Origin: an uncultured Porphyromonadaceae bacterium
GTDB lineage: Bacteria > Bacteroidota > Bacteroidia > Bacteroidales > Muribaculaceae
DNA: 64,000 bases
Reading direction: 5' to 3'
NCBI GenBank assembly: GCA_937921035.1
Contig: CALEUL010000011.1
Location: 6,319-70,318 of the forward strand
Position 1 is the first letter of the stretch. Each line of letters begins with the position of its first letter. This document shows positions 1 through 8,754 of this stretch, piece by piece. Made by a program: the position numbers and the translations under genes. Below the pieces are notes generated by a model, which saw only the letters and a list, made by a program, of their open reading frames with translations, ran no database searches and was not told the DNA's origin.

Positions 1-209
1 CTATCAGCGACTATGTCAAATCCTTAAGTCCCGAATCCGATACCGCCGTAAGGAATGCCATCGACAATGCCATTGCCGCAATAGAAGCCATTCCCGAACC
101 TTTCGCAAAAAATGCGACCGGCGCCCTTGCCGAAACCGCGATGAAGGCTGCCGGCGACACCCTTGTGGAGGCACTTGAAAACGCCAATTCAGTTATTACC
201 CGATTATGA
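1..209 (+). CDS. Imelysin-family (M75-like) protein, C-terminal end only
   Basis: An open frame enters from the left edge (codons start at base 3) and ends with TGA at 207-209. The 68 visible residues are helical and Ala/Glu/Asn-rich and end in VITRL. This looks like the last helices of an imelysin-like outer-surface protein. Imelysins are iron-regulated, helical-bundle proteins of Bacteroidota and Gammaproteobacteria, and they often sit directly before a di-heme cytochrome c peroxidase-like gene, as here. The stop overlaps the next start as ATGA, so the two genes are probably co-translated. The call rests mainly on the neighbour and on tail composition; the conserved metal-binding motif lies outside the window. 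Confidence 0.55.
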   Translation, partial: ISDYVKSLSPESDTAVRNAIDNAIAAIEAIPEPFAKNATGALAETAMKAAGDTLVEALENANSVITRL

Positions 210-1789
210 AAAAAGCGACTACATGCTACAGGCTTGCTTTCGTTTCGTGCGTGGCTTTCGCCTTGATGTCCTGCTCGGACGACAAGGTTAAAGACGAACC
301 TGTTCCGGAGGATAAAATCCTTCCGGAATGGTTTTATGCGGGAGGCGAACTCGGCACCACACTGCTGAGCACAAGCAATGCTTTCGAACAGCCGGCACCG
401 GCTGTCGAACGCCAGGGCCTCTACCAGTCATTCAAGAACGGAGAGGCCATTTTTGAGAAGCCTTTCATGGCAAACCAGACCGGCGTGCGGTCGGGCCTCG
501 GCCCGGTGTATATCCGTACATCGTGTATCCACTGCCATCCCAACTACGGACACGGCACACGTGTGCCCGAAGGAAGTTTCAACACCAACGAAATCGGCAA
601 CGGCTGCCTGCTGGTGGTATACGATCCCGCTACCGAGGGTTACGTGTCGTGGCTTGCCGGGATGCCGCAGAGCCACGCCGTGGCTCCGTTCAAGGCACCG
701 CTGGACGAGTCAAAAATCACAGTCAGATGGCTGGAGGCCACCGACGAATGGAACAACCGGTTTGACGACGGCGAGCAGTATTCGCTCCAGTATCCGGAAG
801 TTACAATGCCCCGCGAGGCCATATATGTTGTAAACCGCGGCTATCAGCTGCCGGGCGACTATGCCGTGAAGCTTGAATCTACCATCGGTATTTACGGCAC
901 TGGCCTTATAGATGCCATTCCGGAGGAAGACATTCTTGCCCAGTACCGCAAGGAGGAGGCCGACGGCTTCCTGCCTAACGGCTTCAACCCCGCCTTTTAC
1001 AGCGGTGGAGACTGGAACTCGATGTACGCCAACACCCTGCAGGGCGACGGCACCAAATATGTCCGCCGATTCACCTACGCCCTTTCTCGCGGTCCGCTGC
1101 AGGACGCCGCCGGCGCAAATGCAATCTGGAACATTACCAATGTAACACGTTCGGACCGCAGGTACCACTACCTCGACGCCGCAGGAACCTACGTGAAATA
1201 TTCGGCTACCGATCCGGATGTCCAGGCCGGCTTCGACAGCTACGTAGCCCGCATAGATCCCGAACGGAAACATTCTTCGTACTGGGAGGGTACTATGGAA
1301 GAACGTATCACCGCATACCTCACCGACAAGAATCTGGACGTGGAGATGAGCGATGACGAATATACCGACCTGATGGTATGGCATCGTGGCCTGGCAGTTC
1401 CCGCCGTACGCGACATCGACGATCCCGACGTGCAGCGAGGCAAAGAACTGTTCACCGAAATCGGCTGCGACTACTGCCACCGTCCCAGCTGGACGACAGG
1501 CCCCGACAATATCGTTGACCCCGCCAGATTCTTCAAGGGCGACGAACTGCCTCGCTTCCCGCACCAGAAAATATGGCCCTATACCGACATGGTACAGCAC
1601 AAGCTGCTTATGGCCAATGATATCCGCGGAGGATGGTGCCGCACCACACCTCTGTGGGGCCGCGGACTGCACAGCAAGATAACGGGCAGCCCCACAGCCG
1701 ACCGCCTGCACGACTGCCGCGCGCACAGCCCTCGAAGCCATTATGTGGCACGGATATTCGCCGCAGAGCGACGCCCGCTACAGCATTGA
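206..1789 (+). CDS. Di-heme oxidoreductase (DHOR family), frameshifted near its 3' end
   Basis: This is a lipoprotein-like secreted cytochrome: a signal peptide ends at a lipobox-type MSC around residue 23, followed by Ser-Asp-Asp. Two c-type heme motifs are visible, CIHCH (residues 107-111) and CDYCH (residues 421-425). That spacing and the 527-aa length fit the di-heme oxidoreductase family related to cytochrome c peroxidase, an electron-transfer or peroxide-handling role in the envelope. The open frame stops at 1789, but from base 1722 another frame reads RTALEAIMWHGYS and runs to a TGA at 1851-1853. That matches the family's usual ending (RART..EAI.WHG) far better than the tail actually encoded. 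Loss of two bases in the CG repeat at 1718-1724 explains this. Intact, the gene would run 206-1853 and end just before the CcsA-like gene. Confidence 0.8.
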   Translation: MKKATTCYRLAFVSCVAFALMSCSDDKVKDEPVPEDKILPEWFYAGGELGTTLLSTSNAFEQPAPAVERQGLYQSFKNGEAIFEKPFMANQTGVRSGLGPVYIRTSCIHCHPNYGHGTRVPEGSFNTNEIGNGCLLVVYDPATEGYVSWLAGMPQSHAVAPFKAPLDESKITVRWLEATDEWNNRFDDGEQYSLQYPEVTMPREAIYVVNRGYQLPGDYAVKLESTIGIYGTGLIDAIPEEDILAQYRKEEADGFLPNGFNPAFYSGGDWNSMYANTLQGDGTKYVRRFTYALSRGPLQDAAGANAIWNITNVTRSDRRYHYLDAAGTYVKYSATDPDVQAGFDSYVARIDPERKHSSYWEGTMEERITAYLTDKNLDVEMSDDEYTDLMVWHRGLAVPAVRDIDDPDVQRGKELFTEIGCDYCHRPSWTTGPDNIVDPARFFKGDELPRFPHQKIWPYTDMVQHKLLMANDIRGGWCRTTPLWGRGLHSKITGSPTADRLHDCRAHSPRSHYVARIFAAERRPLQH

Positions 1790-1842
1790 GCTGTTCCGCA
1801 AGCTACCCAAAGCAGACCGAGACGCGATAATACGTTTCGTAG

Positions 1843-2256
1843 ATGCAATCTGATATGTTACGACAACCATTTACCCTACTTATACATTTTGCCTTGGCCA
1901 TTATTCTGGCCGGCGTAGCGCTGTCGTCGCAGGACAAAGCGACAGCAGAATCATTATGCCGTACCAACCGTATAATTCTTGTTCCGGCAGTGTTCCTGTT
2001 GGCTGTAGGCATATTTGTGGGTGCCGTATGGGCTAATCAGTCGTGGGGCAGATACTGGGGATGGGACCCGAAAGAAACATGCGCCCTTGTGATGCTCCTT
2101 ATATATTCCGTTCCTGTCCACTGGGGCAGCCGGCGGCTTAAATTGTTCCGCAGGCCCAAGGTACTTCACTGGTACCTCCTTCTGGCGGTACTGTCGGTAG
2201 TTTTTACCTATTTCGGCGCCAACTACCTCATGTCCGGACTGCATTCCTATGCGTGA
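1843..2256 (+). CDS. CcsA-like cytochrome c assembly protein, half length
   Basis: This 137-aa membrane protein has about three hydrophobic segments. It carries the tryptophan-rich heme-handling signature of the CcsA/CcmF/CcmC family (WGRYWGWDPKE, about residues 69-79) and the classic ending GLHSYA. CcsA-type proteins deliver heme to apocytochromes c outside the membrane, which fits the di-heme cytochrome encoded immediately upstream. Full CcsA proteins are usually at least twice this long. Here only the C-terminal half, with the WWD-type loop and the last transmembrane helices, is present. One usual Trp in DPKETW is Cys. The start may be 1843 or the in-frame ATG at 1855, directly after the TGA (1851-1853) where the intact cytochrome gene would end. 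Confidence 0.75.
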   Translation: MQSDMLRQPFTLLIHFALAIILAGVALSSQDKATAESLCRTNRIILVPAVFLLAVGIFVGAVWANQSWGRYWGWDPKETCALVMLLIYSVPVHWGSRRLKLFRRPKVLHWYLLLAVLSVVFTYFGANYLMSGLHSYA

Positions 2257-3743
2257 ATACTTGCGGACGTCATTTTGCAGAGCATGAAATTGCGGATTGC
2301 GAGGGCGTCGGTCTGCGAGAGGGAGTATACCGCGGCTGCGCCGGCATTTGTTGACACACGCAACAATACGCGCCGAGTGTACGGAGTAAAGGGAGTACTG
2401 GCGATACTGACGGTTTCTATGTCGCGGTACCGTATATATTCGCGGATGCGGGCGATGTTGCCGCCGTTAATCTTCACATACGATTCCTTTAGTTCTATGC
2501 TGCTGTGTTTCCATGCCATGACCCCACGCACCGCAGCAACGGCGGCATAAACCGTGCAGATTATCACGGCTGGAAGCAGAAACTGAGTAGTGTGGATTAT
2601 TATCGCTGCGGCCACCGCAGCCAATATAAGCTGCGGAACAAATCTGCGCATCAACAAACCTTTTCCGGATTTGGCCAACATTAGGTTGGCATCGCTTCTG
2701 TCATCCATGTCGCCGAGCCACCACGCAAACAGTTCCCCGCCGAGGTCCGACCCGTATATTCGTATGTCTCCTTCCTTTTTGGTATCGGTGGCGTTGGCAG
2801 CCTGACGCAACGTAATTGTCTGGCATCCGGCAATTTTCTCGAGGGGGTTCTGCTTTATTTTCAGCACAGTGGTCTTTTCCCGGGCGAGACGGCACGTAAA
2901 GCGTGATACGAGTCCCGATTCAATGGTAAGACGGCTGTCGGTGGTTCGTATGGTCATATTGCCGTAGCGCAAAGCAATTTTCCCGGTCCAGAGCACCATA
3001 ACAATAAGATACAGGGCGACAAGGAAGCAAATGCACTCCACTGCGGATGGCATTATATCACCGGCATGAGTGTCGATATAACCGATTATACGTGTGGTTG
3101 CCTCTTCATCGAACTGGTTCACCTTGTCGAACACCGCGAAGGCAACGGCACCAAATATTGCAAACCCTTTGAGATGATTCTGGCACAGCGCGCCTTTCAA
3201 TATATTTGAATTGCTTACAGAACGTATATCATCTTCTACCGGCGGAGGCAAGGGGACCGAGTTGTCGGTGATATCGGCGAAATTCTCGCCCCTGTTCACG
3301 CGGTCCAGCAACATCTGCCAGTCGCGTTCGTCGAGAATCAGCTCAACCTCCTCCTTGTCGCTGGCCAGAGTGTCGAAAGTAACGCCTCGCATGCCCAACA
3401 GCCTGTAGAACAGACCGCTTTTTGTACGCAGAGTGTGAACCCGCGAAAGCGGGATGCTGGTGGTCTGCTTTGTAGCGAGACCACTGGTATATATAAGCTT
3501 GTCGCCTTCGATATGGAATTTCCTGAAATAAAATCTTATAAACGCGAGAATCGAGGCCCAGGCAATAATCGCCCCGATGGCAATTGCGACTCCCAAGAAC
3601 ATTGACATGCCGTCATCGGCCTTTTTGTACAGCAGATATCCCGCAGCGACAAATGCAGTGCCTATAATCTCCCGGAACGCTTTCAGCAGCATAATGACAA
3701 AAGCGCCGGGGCTCATTCGGCGGGGAGTGGAGAAATCAGTCAT
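2247..3743 (-). CDS. PH-domain membrane protein, YdbT-like
   Basis: This 498-aa membrane protein has paired transmembrane helices near residues 15-70, 210-260 and 370-410. Between them are repeated bacterial PH (bPH2) domains, recognisable from segments such as IPLSRVHTLRTKSGLFYRLLG and IRYRDIETVSIASTPF. It matches the layout of Bacillus YdbT, whose family contributes to resistance to membrane-targeting peptides; the function here is inferred. It overlaps the upstream PH gene by 8 nt (3736-3743), so the two form a translationally coupled ydbS-ydbT pair. Its 3' end overlaps the convergent CcsA-like gene by 10 nt. Confidence 0.8.
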   Translation of the reverse strand: MTDFSTPRRMSPGAFVIMLLKAFREIIGTAFVAAGYLLYKKADDGMSMFLGVAIAIGAIIAWASILAFIRFYFRKFHIEGDKLIYTSGLATKQTTSIPLSRVHTLRTKSGLFYRLLGMRGVTFDTLASDKEEVELILDERDWQMLLDRVNRGENFADITDNSVPLPPPVEDDIRSVSNSNILKGALCQNHLKGFAIFGAVAFAVFDKVNQFDEEATTRIIGYIDTHAGDIMPSAVECICFLVALYLIVMVLWTGKIALRYGNMTIRTTDSRLTIESGLVSRFTCRLAREKTTVLKIKQNPLEKIAGCQTITLRQAANATDTKKEGDIRIYGSDLGGELFAWWLGDMDDRSDANLMLAKSGKGLLMRRFVPQLILAAVAAAIIIHTTQFLLPAVIICTVYAAVAAVRGVMAWKHSSIELKESYVKINGGNIARIREYIRYRDIETVSIASTPFTPYTRRVLLRVSTNAGAAAVYSLSQTDALAIRNFMLCKMTSASIHA

Positions 3744-4254
3744 TGTCGCAATCGGCTTTATTGATAAGCAACGATTTCAGGCGCTCAGCCTTTTCGAGCG
3801 TCAGCCCGGGGATAGTTAGCTGATTCATGGCCGACTGCGAACCGTTTATCACATCCATATAGTATAGTCCGAATATACGGCTCACTAAATTCATGCGTAT
3901 GCTCACCTGCTGGATTTTGCAGAAAGGTACGGTGGTTACCGTGGTGAAAAAGATGCCGGAACGATAGGATATGTCCCTTGTACGCAGCGCATAGCCCTTG
4001 AAATTATATATTTTGCGGACGAGAGCCACGTTGACGGCAAAGGCAGCCGCGAGAGCACATTCAACACCGGCGAGCAACAACCAGTTTTCCCACAGCGGCG
4101 GGATAAGCAACGCGGTGCCAATCAGAAGAAGATAGACAATGGTTATACGGATGACAACCACTTTCAGGTAGCTGCTTTCCACATGTTCGAAACATAGACT
4201 TTCTATCGGCTGAATGTCCCCGGACCATATCTGCCTGTCAGTTATTGTGTTCAT
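3736..4254 (-). CDS. PH-domain membrane protein, YdbS-like
   Basis: This 172-aa protein has two adjacent transmembrane segments (about residues 35-80) and then one bacterial PH domain (DISYRSGIFF, VPFCKIQQVSIRMNLVSRIFGLY). It is the usual small partner of the larger YdbT-like protein encoded next. A minus-strand promoter lies only 4 nt upstream of the ATG (see 4259-4289), so the mRNA may have almost no leader. The start is well defined because no other in-frame ATG lies nearby. Confidence 0.8.
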   Translation of the reverse strand: MNTITDRQIWSGDIQPIESLCFEHVESSYLKVVVIRITIVYLLLIGTALLIPPLWENWLLLAGVECALAAAFAVNVALVRKIYNFKGYALRTRDISYRSGIFFTTVTTVPFCKIQQVSIRMNLVSRIFGLYYMDVINGSQSAMNQLTIPGLTLEKAERLKSLLINKADCDND

Positions 4255-4258
4255 GCGG

Positions 4259-4289
4259 CAAAAATAGCAAAAAAACTCTGTCCTGCAAA
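4259..4289 (-). promoter_or_regulatory. Bacteroidota-type promoter of the PH-domain operon
   Basis: On the minus strand, TTTG (plus bases 4286-4289) is followed after 19 nt by TATTTTTG (4266 down to 4259), which fits the TTTG / TAnnTTTG consensus. Only four bases separate the -7 element from the ATG at 4254, so transcription should begin at or almost at the start codon. Confidence 0.6.
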
Positions 4290-4298
4290 ACCTTGTGC

Positions 4299-4329
4299 TT
4301 GCGGAAGAGGAGATGATTGTGTAATTTTG
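4299..4329 (+). promoter_or_regulatory. Promoter of the ECF sigma factor gene
   Basis: TTG (4299-4301), a 20-nt spacer and TAATTTTG (4322-4329) match the Bacteroidota -33/-7 elements. The sigma-gene ATG follows 27 nt later. The element is back to back with the minus-strand promoter of the PH-domain genes, and the two cores are about 10 nt apart. Confidence 0.6.
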
Positions 4330-4356
4330 TGCCGGCTACCTCTCTTCCCATCAACA

Positions 4357-4857
4357 ATGACAACCAAGGAATTCGAAATTTTCTACCGTAAGCTATACTT
4401 GCCCTTGGGCATGTTCGCGCTGCGCCTTGTCGCCGACGCCGACATCGCCGAGGACCTTGTGCAGGATGCCTTCATGAAAACATGGGAATATGTCGGCGCC
4501 GGCGGAGAGATAGACAGTTTCACCGCCTTCATGTACCGCAGCGTGCGCAACACGTGCATGGACTACCTGCGCGGCTGCCACGAGACCCTCGGCGAGGAAA
4601 GCATTCCCGATGTTGGCGAGGACGACATCGACACGTCGTTCCGCGACGCAAAGATATGGAAAGCCATCGACGGGTTGCCTGAACGTTGCCGCGAGGTGTT
4701 TCTGCTGAGCAAGCGCGACGGTCTTACAAACGAGGAGATTGCCGAAGAGCTGGGTATATCTGTTAAAACCGTAAAAAATCAGATGACAAAAGCCTACGCC
4801 CGGTTGCGCGAGGCACTTTCCGACGGCCACAAACCGTTTTTCCTGCCGTTCCTGTAA
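4357..4857 (+). CDS. ECF RNA polymerase sigma-70 factor
   Basis: This is a 166-aa extracytoplasmic-function sigma factor. Region 2 is visible as DIAEDLVQDAFMKTWE, followed by a linker and region 4 with the helix-turn-helix NEEIAEELGISVKTVKNQM. I chose the ATG at 4357 over the longer open frame from a TTG at 4327, because 4327 lies inside the -7 promoter element and the family normally begins a few residues before the helix EFEIFYRKLY. It is followed by an anti-sigma-like gene, a TonB receptor with an STN domain and a DUF4249 lipoprotein. That order is the hallmark of cell-surface signalling, where ligand binding at the receptor releases the sigma factor to transcribe the uptake genes. Confidence 0.9.
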   Translation: MTTKEFEIFYRKLYLPLGMFALRLVADADIAEDLVQDAFMKTWEYVGAGGEIDSFTAFMYRSVRNTCMDYLRGCHETLGEESIPDVGEDDIDTSFRDAKIWKAIDGLPERCREVFLLSKRDGLTNEEIAEELGISVKTVKNQMTKAYARLREALSDGHKPFFLPFL

Positions 4858-4938
4858 TTTTCTTGAATTTTTTTGCATTTTGCATAGGACCTTTTGGCGA
4901 AAGATGTGTCTTAGAGGTAAAAAAGACATATTCATCGC

Positions 4939-5382
4939 ATGGAAAATAAAGAAATAGATTTTATCGCGCGCCACTATCGCAAAGGGCGCTTTTCCGCAGA
5001 AGCGGGATGGCGTAGGTTAGGCATCTCGCAGACATCGTGGTGGCGCCGCTTCCGGGTAGCTGCTGCCATAAGCGCGGCTGTGCTGTTGTCGGCCACCGCG
5101 GCCGTGATTTATCACCGGTATAGCGCCGACGAGGTAACTCAACACACCGCACCCGTACAAGCCGCAAGTCCGTTGAAACAAATCAGGATAATCGATTTTG
5201 AAAACGCGCCGCTGCAGGAAGTTGTAGAGAAAATCGAGACTGTATACGCAGTCAAGGTAGGCAACATTCCTGAATCTGCCGACGGGTATGTGCTGTCGCT
5301 GCACTACGAGGGCAATCCCGCCGAACTGATAGCAGAGATAAATGAAATCTTAGGAACACAAATGACGGTAACCGAACAATGA
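4939..5382 (+). CDS. Short FecR-type anti-sigma-like protein (DUF4974-like domain only)
   Basis: This 147-aa protein has a cytoplasmic N-tail (residues 1-36), one transmembrane helix (about 37-58) and a small periplasmic domain (about 80-145, FENAPLQEVVEKIETVYAVKV...). That domain resembles the DUF4974/STN fold found at the C-terminus of FecR proteins. Canonical FecR anti-sigma factors are about 300 aa or more and have a central FecR beta domain, which is missing here. Position between the sigma gene and the receptor argues that it is the trans-envelope regulator: the N-tail holds the sigma factor and the periplasmic domain meets the receptor's STN domain. It overlaps the receptor gene by 4 nt. 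Confidence 0.7.
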   Translation: MENKEIDFIARHYRKGRFSAEAGWRRLGISQTSWWRRFRVAAAISAAVLLSATAAVIYHRYSADEVTQHTAPVQAASPLKQIRIIDFENAPLQEVVEKIETVYAVKVGNIPESADGYVLSLHYEGNPAELIAEINEILGTQMTVTEQ

Positions 5383-6281
5383 AAAGACTGTTGCTTATAT
5401 CAATTCTGCTAACCGTGTTCGGGGCGGCAGTGGCGCGGAATGTAACTGTAAACGCCGTTGACAGGCCCGCAGCCGAAGTATTCCGCGATATCGCCGGGCA
5501 GACAGGCATGAATTTCGTATATTCTTCCGATATTCTCGCGGATATGCTTGTTACTGTGAACGTTACCAACAAGTCTGTCCGGCAGGCGCTTTCGGCCATG
5601 TTCAAGGATTCCGGAATAGAGTACAAAATCAAAGGCAAAAACATAATCCTCAAAAAGAAACCCAAGGCAAAGAAAGCACAGAAGATAACGACCATACCCC
5701 AATTGCCGCAAACGAAACAGCCAGAGATGCTCAACGAGATAATCGTGGTATCGCGTCTCGAAGCCCCGACAGTAGAAACTTCTGAAATCGGCGCCCGCAA
5801 ACTCACCGCGCGTGAAATCGCCTCCGCGCCGACGCTGTTCGGCGAGAGCGACGTCCTGAAGGCATTACAGATGCAGCCGGGCATAACCAGCGCCGCCGAG
5901 GGCATGGCCGCAATGAATGTACACGGCGGAAATGCCGATGAAAACCTGTTCATGCTCGACAATGTACCGCTATATCAGGTAAATCATTACATGGGGCTGT
6001 TCTCCGCATTCAATGTCGATGCCATCCGTTATATCGACTTCTTTAAATCTTCGATACCGGCCAAATACGACGGACGCTTGTCGTCTTACCTGGACGTACG
6101 CACCAAGAACGGACCCACCGAAGGACACAGCGGGTCGTTCAAACTCGGCCTTACCTCAGGCTCGTTCTATCTCGAAGGTGCCATAGGCCGCAAGACATCG
6201 TATTCGGTAGGCCTGCGCCGTTCATGGTCGGATGTTTTCTCGGCTCCTGCGCTGTCGATAGTCAACAGTTCGTCGGACTAG
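5379..6281 (+). pseudogene. TonB-dependent receptor, N-terminal part (STN and plug), ended by in-frame TAG
   Basis: This is the first 300 codons of an outer-membrane TonB-dependent transducer. It has a signal peptide (1-19), an STN signalling domain (about 20-88), a short Lys-rich linker, and a plug domain with a TonB-box-like LNEIIVVS (about residue 118), LKALQMQPGI and NADENLFMLDNVPLYQ. The beginning of the barrel follows. The frame closes at TAG 6279-6281. The downstream frame 6282-7769 is in the same phase and continues the receptor, so a single nonsense change (for example from AAG, CAG or GAG) splits the gene. The STN domain and the linked sigma/anti-sigma pair make it a signalling receptor. 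If the TAG is real, the barrel cannot be made without readthrough. Confidence 0.8.
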
Positions 6282-6308
6282 GAGAAGGTAACCCTAAACT
6301 ACGCTTTC

Positions 6309-7769
6309 ATGGACCTGAACGGCAAGATAACGCACAGGTTCAACAACCGCGCGACAGGATTCGTTAGCGTTTACTTCGGCAACGACCTTCTGAAGAACGG
6401 CAGCAAGTACAAAGACAGCGGCAGCACGGTGTGGCACGAGGATTACATGTACAACATGCACTGGGGAAACCTTGTGGCACAGGCGGGATTCAACTATAAA
6501 CTGCAACCCGACCTCTCCGCCGAGTTCACTGCGGCATACACACGCTTCTTTTCGAACATGAAACACGAGTATACCGTATTCGACAACTACGATAACATCG
6601 ATGAATCGAAAGGGACTATAAAAACCGACAACAACATCAATGACTGGATATTCCGCGGAGATTTCGACTGGCGTCCCAACGAAGTACACCGCGTGCGCTT
6701 CGGCGCCGGTTACACACTGCACTCCTTCCTGCCCCAGCGGACCTCTCGCCGCTATACCAACGGAGACGCGACATTGGTGAGCCGCGATTCCACATGGTCG
6801 TACCTCGCCAGCGAAGCAAACATATATATCGAGGACGACATGCGTCTGGGCGATAAATTCAGAATCAATGCCGGTTTCCACGGATCACTGTTCAACATAA
6901 GCGGCAAAACACACCTCGGCGCAGGACCGCGCCTATCGGCAAGCTACCGCCCGCACGACAACTGGGCCTTCAAAGCAGTATACAGCCGCACCACACAATA
7001 TGTACATCAGCTGTGCCAGACATATCTTTCCCTGCCTACCGACCAGTGGGTACCCATCACCGGTAAATTCAAGCCCCAGACAGCCGACAAGATATCCGCA
7101 GCCGCCTACTGGCAGAGCAACAACGGCAACTATACTGTTTCCGCCGAGGCATATTACAAATGGATGCGCAACCTCGTGGACTATCGCGACGAATACTATC
7201 TGCAACCACCTACCGAGATGTGGAACTCACGTCTTTGCAGCGGTCGTGGCACCGCAAAAGGCATAGACCTGAAAGTGGAGAAGCTATCCGGCAAAGTAAC
7301 CGGCCACATAGCATATTCCTTAGGATGGACGGACCGCACTTTTGCCGAGAAAAACGGCGGCCACACATTTCCCGCCCGATTCGACCACCGCCACACAATA
7401 AATATACTGTTAAATTGGAATATAAGCGCAAAAGTACAGCTCAACGCGGCATGGACAGGCCATTCCGGCAACCGTTTCACACTGCTCACCCAGACTTGGG
7501 AACTACGCAATTACGATAACTCCTGGTTTTCGTACCAAGTGCCCCTTAAAGCGCGGATAAACAATTATCAGTTGCCGTTCTATCACCGCCTGGACCTTTC
7601 CTGCACCGTCCGCAACAGACGCGGCTACTGGAATTTCGGACTGTACAACGCCTACTGCAACATGAACACCGTTGCAATCAGTCGAAGCTCCAATAGTCAT
7701 GGGCCGGTATTCAAAAAATTTAAAATGATTCCTTTAATCCCTTCTATTTCGTACACATGGAAATTCTGA
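6309..7769 (+). pseudogene. TonB-dependent receptor, C-terminal barrel part
   Basis: This 486-codon frame encodes the rest of the outer-membrane barrel: alternating aromatic beta strands, extracellular loops and the terminal strand SISYTWKF ending in Phe, as the BAM machinery requires. It is in phase with 5379-6281. The codons between the TAG and this ATG also read as receptor sequence (EKVTLNYAF), so the ATG at 6309 is an internal Met rather than a native start. On its own this part lacks a signal peptide and plug and would not reach the outer membrane. Its end overlaps the DUF4249 lipoprotein gene by 13 nt, which suggests an operon that was intact until recently. Confidence 0.8.
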
Positions 7770-8737
7770 AACATATATCTTTGCTTCTTCTCCCGTTGGT
7801 GCTGACGGGATGTTACGAAGAATTCGACCCGGCTACAGACACCGAATCCGTTCTGTGCATCAATTCCCTTATCACCGCCGGCGAACCCGTTGAGGTGGAA
7901 GTTACGCACACATGGATGTACAACAACGCTATGGAGCAGTATGACCACTCTGTAGACGACGCTGTAATATCTGTCTACGCCAACGGCGAACTGCAGGACG
8001 CCGCTTATATCCCCGCCGAGGGCGACAACATCCGGATTGTGGCCCAAAGCCGGAAATACGGCAGCGCCGAGGCAAGTGTAACGGTTCCGAAAGCGGTACC
8101 CGTAGCATCCGTGGAGTTCATTCCCGAAATTCTTTCCAAAAGTACCGGAGGAATATTACATTTGGCAATGTACGGCAGCATGTCGTTCAATATGCGCATA
8201 AAACTCACAATCGATGATACAGATACCGCCAACAATTACTTCGAACTTGGAGGTGTCCTGCAGGCACCCCGGGAAGACTGGGACGCTCCCTATTCATGGA
8301 TAAACTTAGGTACATTCGATTTGAATGTCGAGCCTATATTCAAGGAGCATATCGGAGTGTTCGAATCACTCTTCGGCGAGGATAGCGACGCTCTCCTGGT
8401 ATTTTCCGACAGGCAGTTCGCCGGAAAGAGCTATACATTGAATCTCCAGTTCAACGATGCCTATTACTACCTGTCGTCGCAGGAATACAACGAATGCAAC
8501 TACGATTTTTCCCTGGTGTTTTCTCTCGCATCTATATCGCAGAGCTACTACGACCGCTCGATGTATGTATGGCAGACCGATTCGGGTATTCTCGGAGATC
8601 TGGGCGATCTCGGCTTTGCCGAACCGCTGTGGGGCTACAGCAACGTTTCCACCGGCGCCGGTGTGGTTATGGCGCGTTCCATCGCAACATACACCCTCAG
8701 CCTAAGGGACTTCCTGAAATCCAGCATGGAGGAATAG
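7757..8737 (+). CDS. DUF4249 surface lipoprotein
   Basis: This 326-aa lipoprotein has the lipobox LTGC at about residues 16-19, followed by the acidic YEEFDP that often marks export to the cell surface in this phylum. The body resembles the DUF4249 family (CINSLITAGEPVEVEVTHTW, later SQEYNECNYDF). DUF4249 proteins are regularly encoded straight after STN-type TonB receptors and presumably act as accessory ligand-binding lipoproteins. The substrate is unknown. It ends in TAG, which shows that TAG is a normal stop codon in this genome and argues against reassignment as the reason for the receptor's internal TAG. Confidence 0.8.
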   Translation: MEILKHISLLLLPLVLTGCYEEFDPATDTESVLCINSLITAGEPVEVEVTHTWMYNNAMEQYDHSVDDAVISVYANGELQDAAYIPAEGDNIRIVAQSRKYGSAEASVTVPKAVPVASVEFIPEILSKSTGGILHLAMYGSMSFNMRIKLTIDDTDTANNYFELGGVLQAPREDWDAPYSWINLGTFDLNVEPIFKEHIGVFESLFGEDSDALLVFSDRQFAGKSYTLNLQFNDAYYYLSSQEYNECNYDFSLVFSLASISQSYYDRSMYVWQTDSGILGDLGDLGFAEPLWGYSNVSTGAGVVMARSIATYTLSLRDFLKSSMEE

Positions 8738-8754
8738 AAAATGGTGCGACGGGA

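Noticed and set aside
710..1741. 343-codon minus-strand frame
   Set aside because: It mirrors the di-heme oxidoreductase, whose two CxxCH motifs identify the real coding strand.
6279..6281. Reassignment of TAG to an amino acid
   Set aside because: Several intact genes in the window end with TAG, so the codon works as a stop in this genome.
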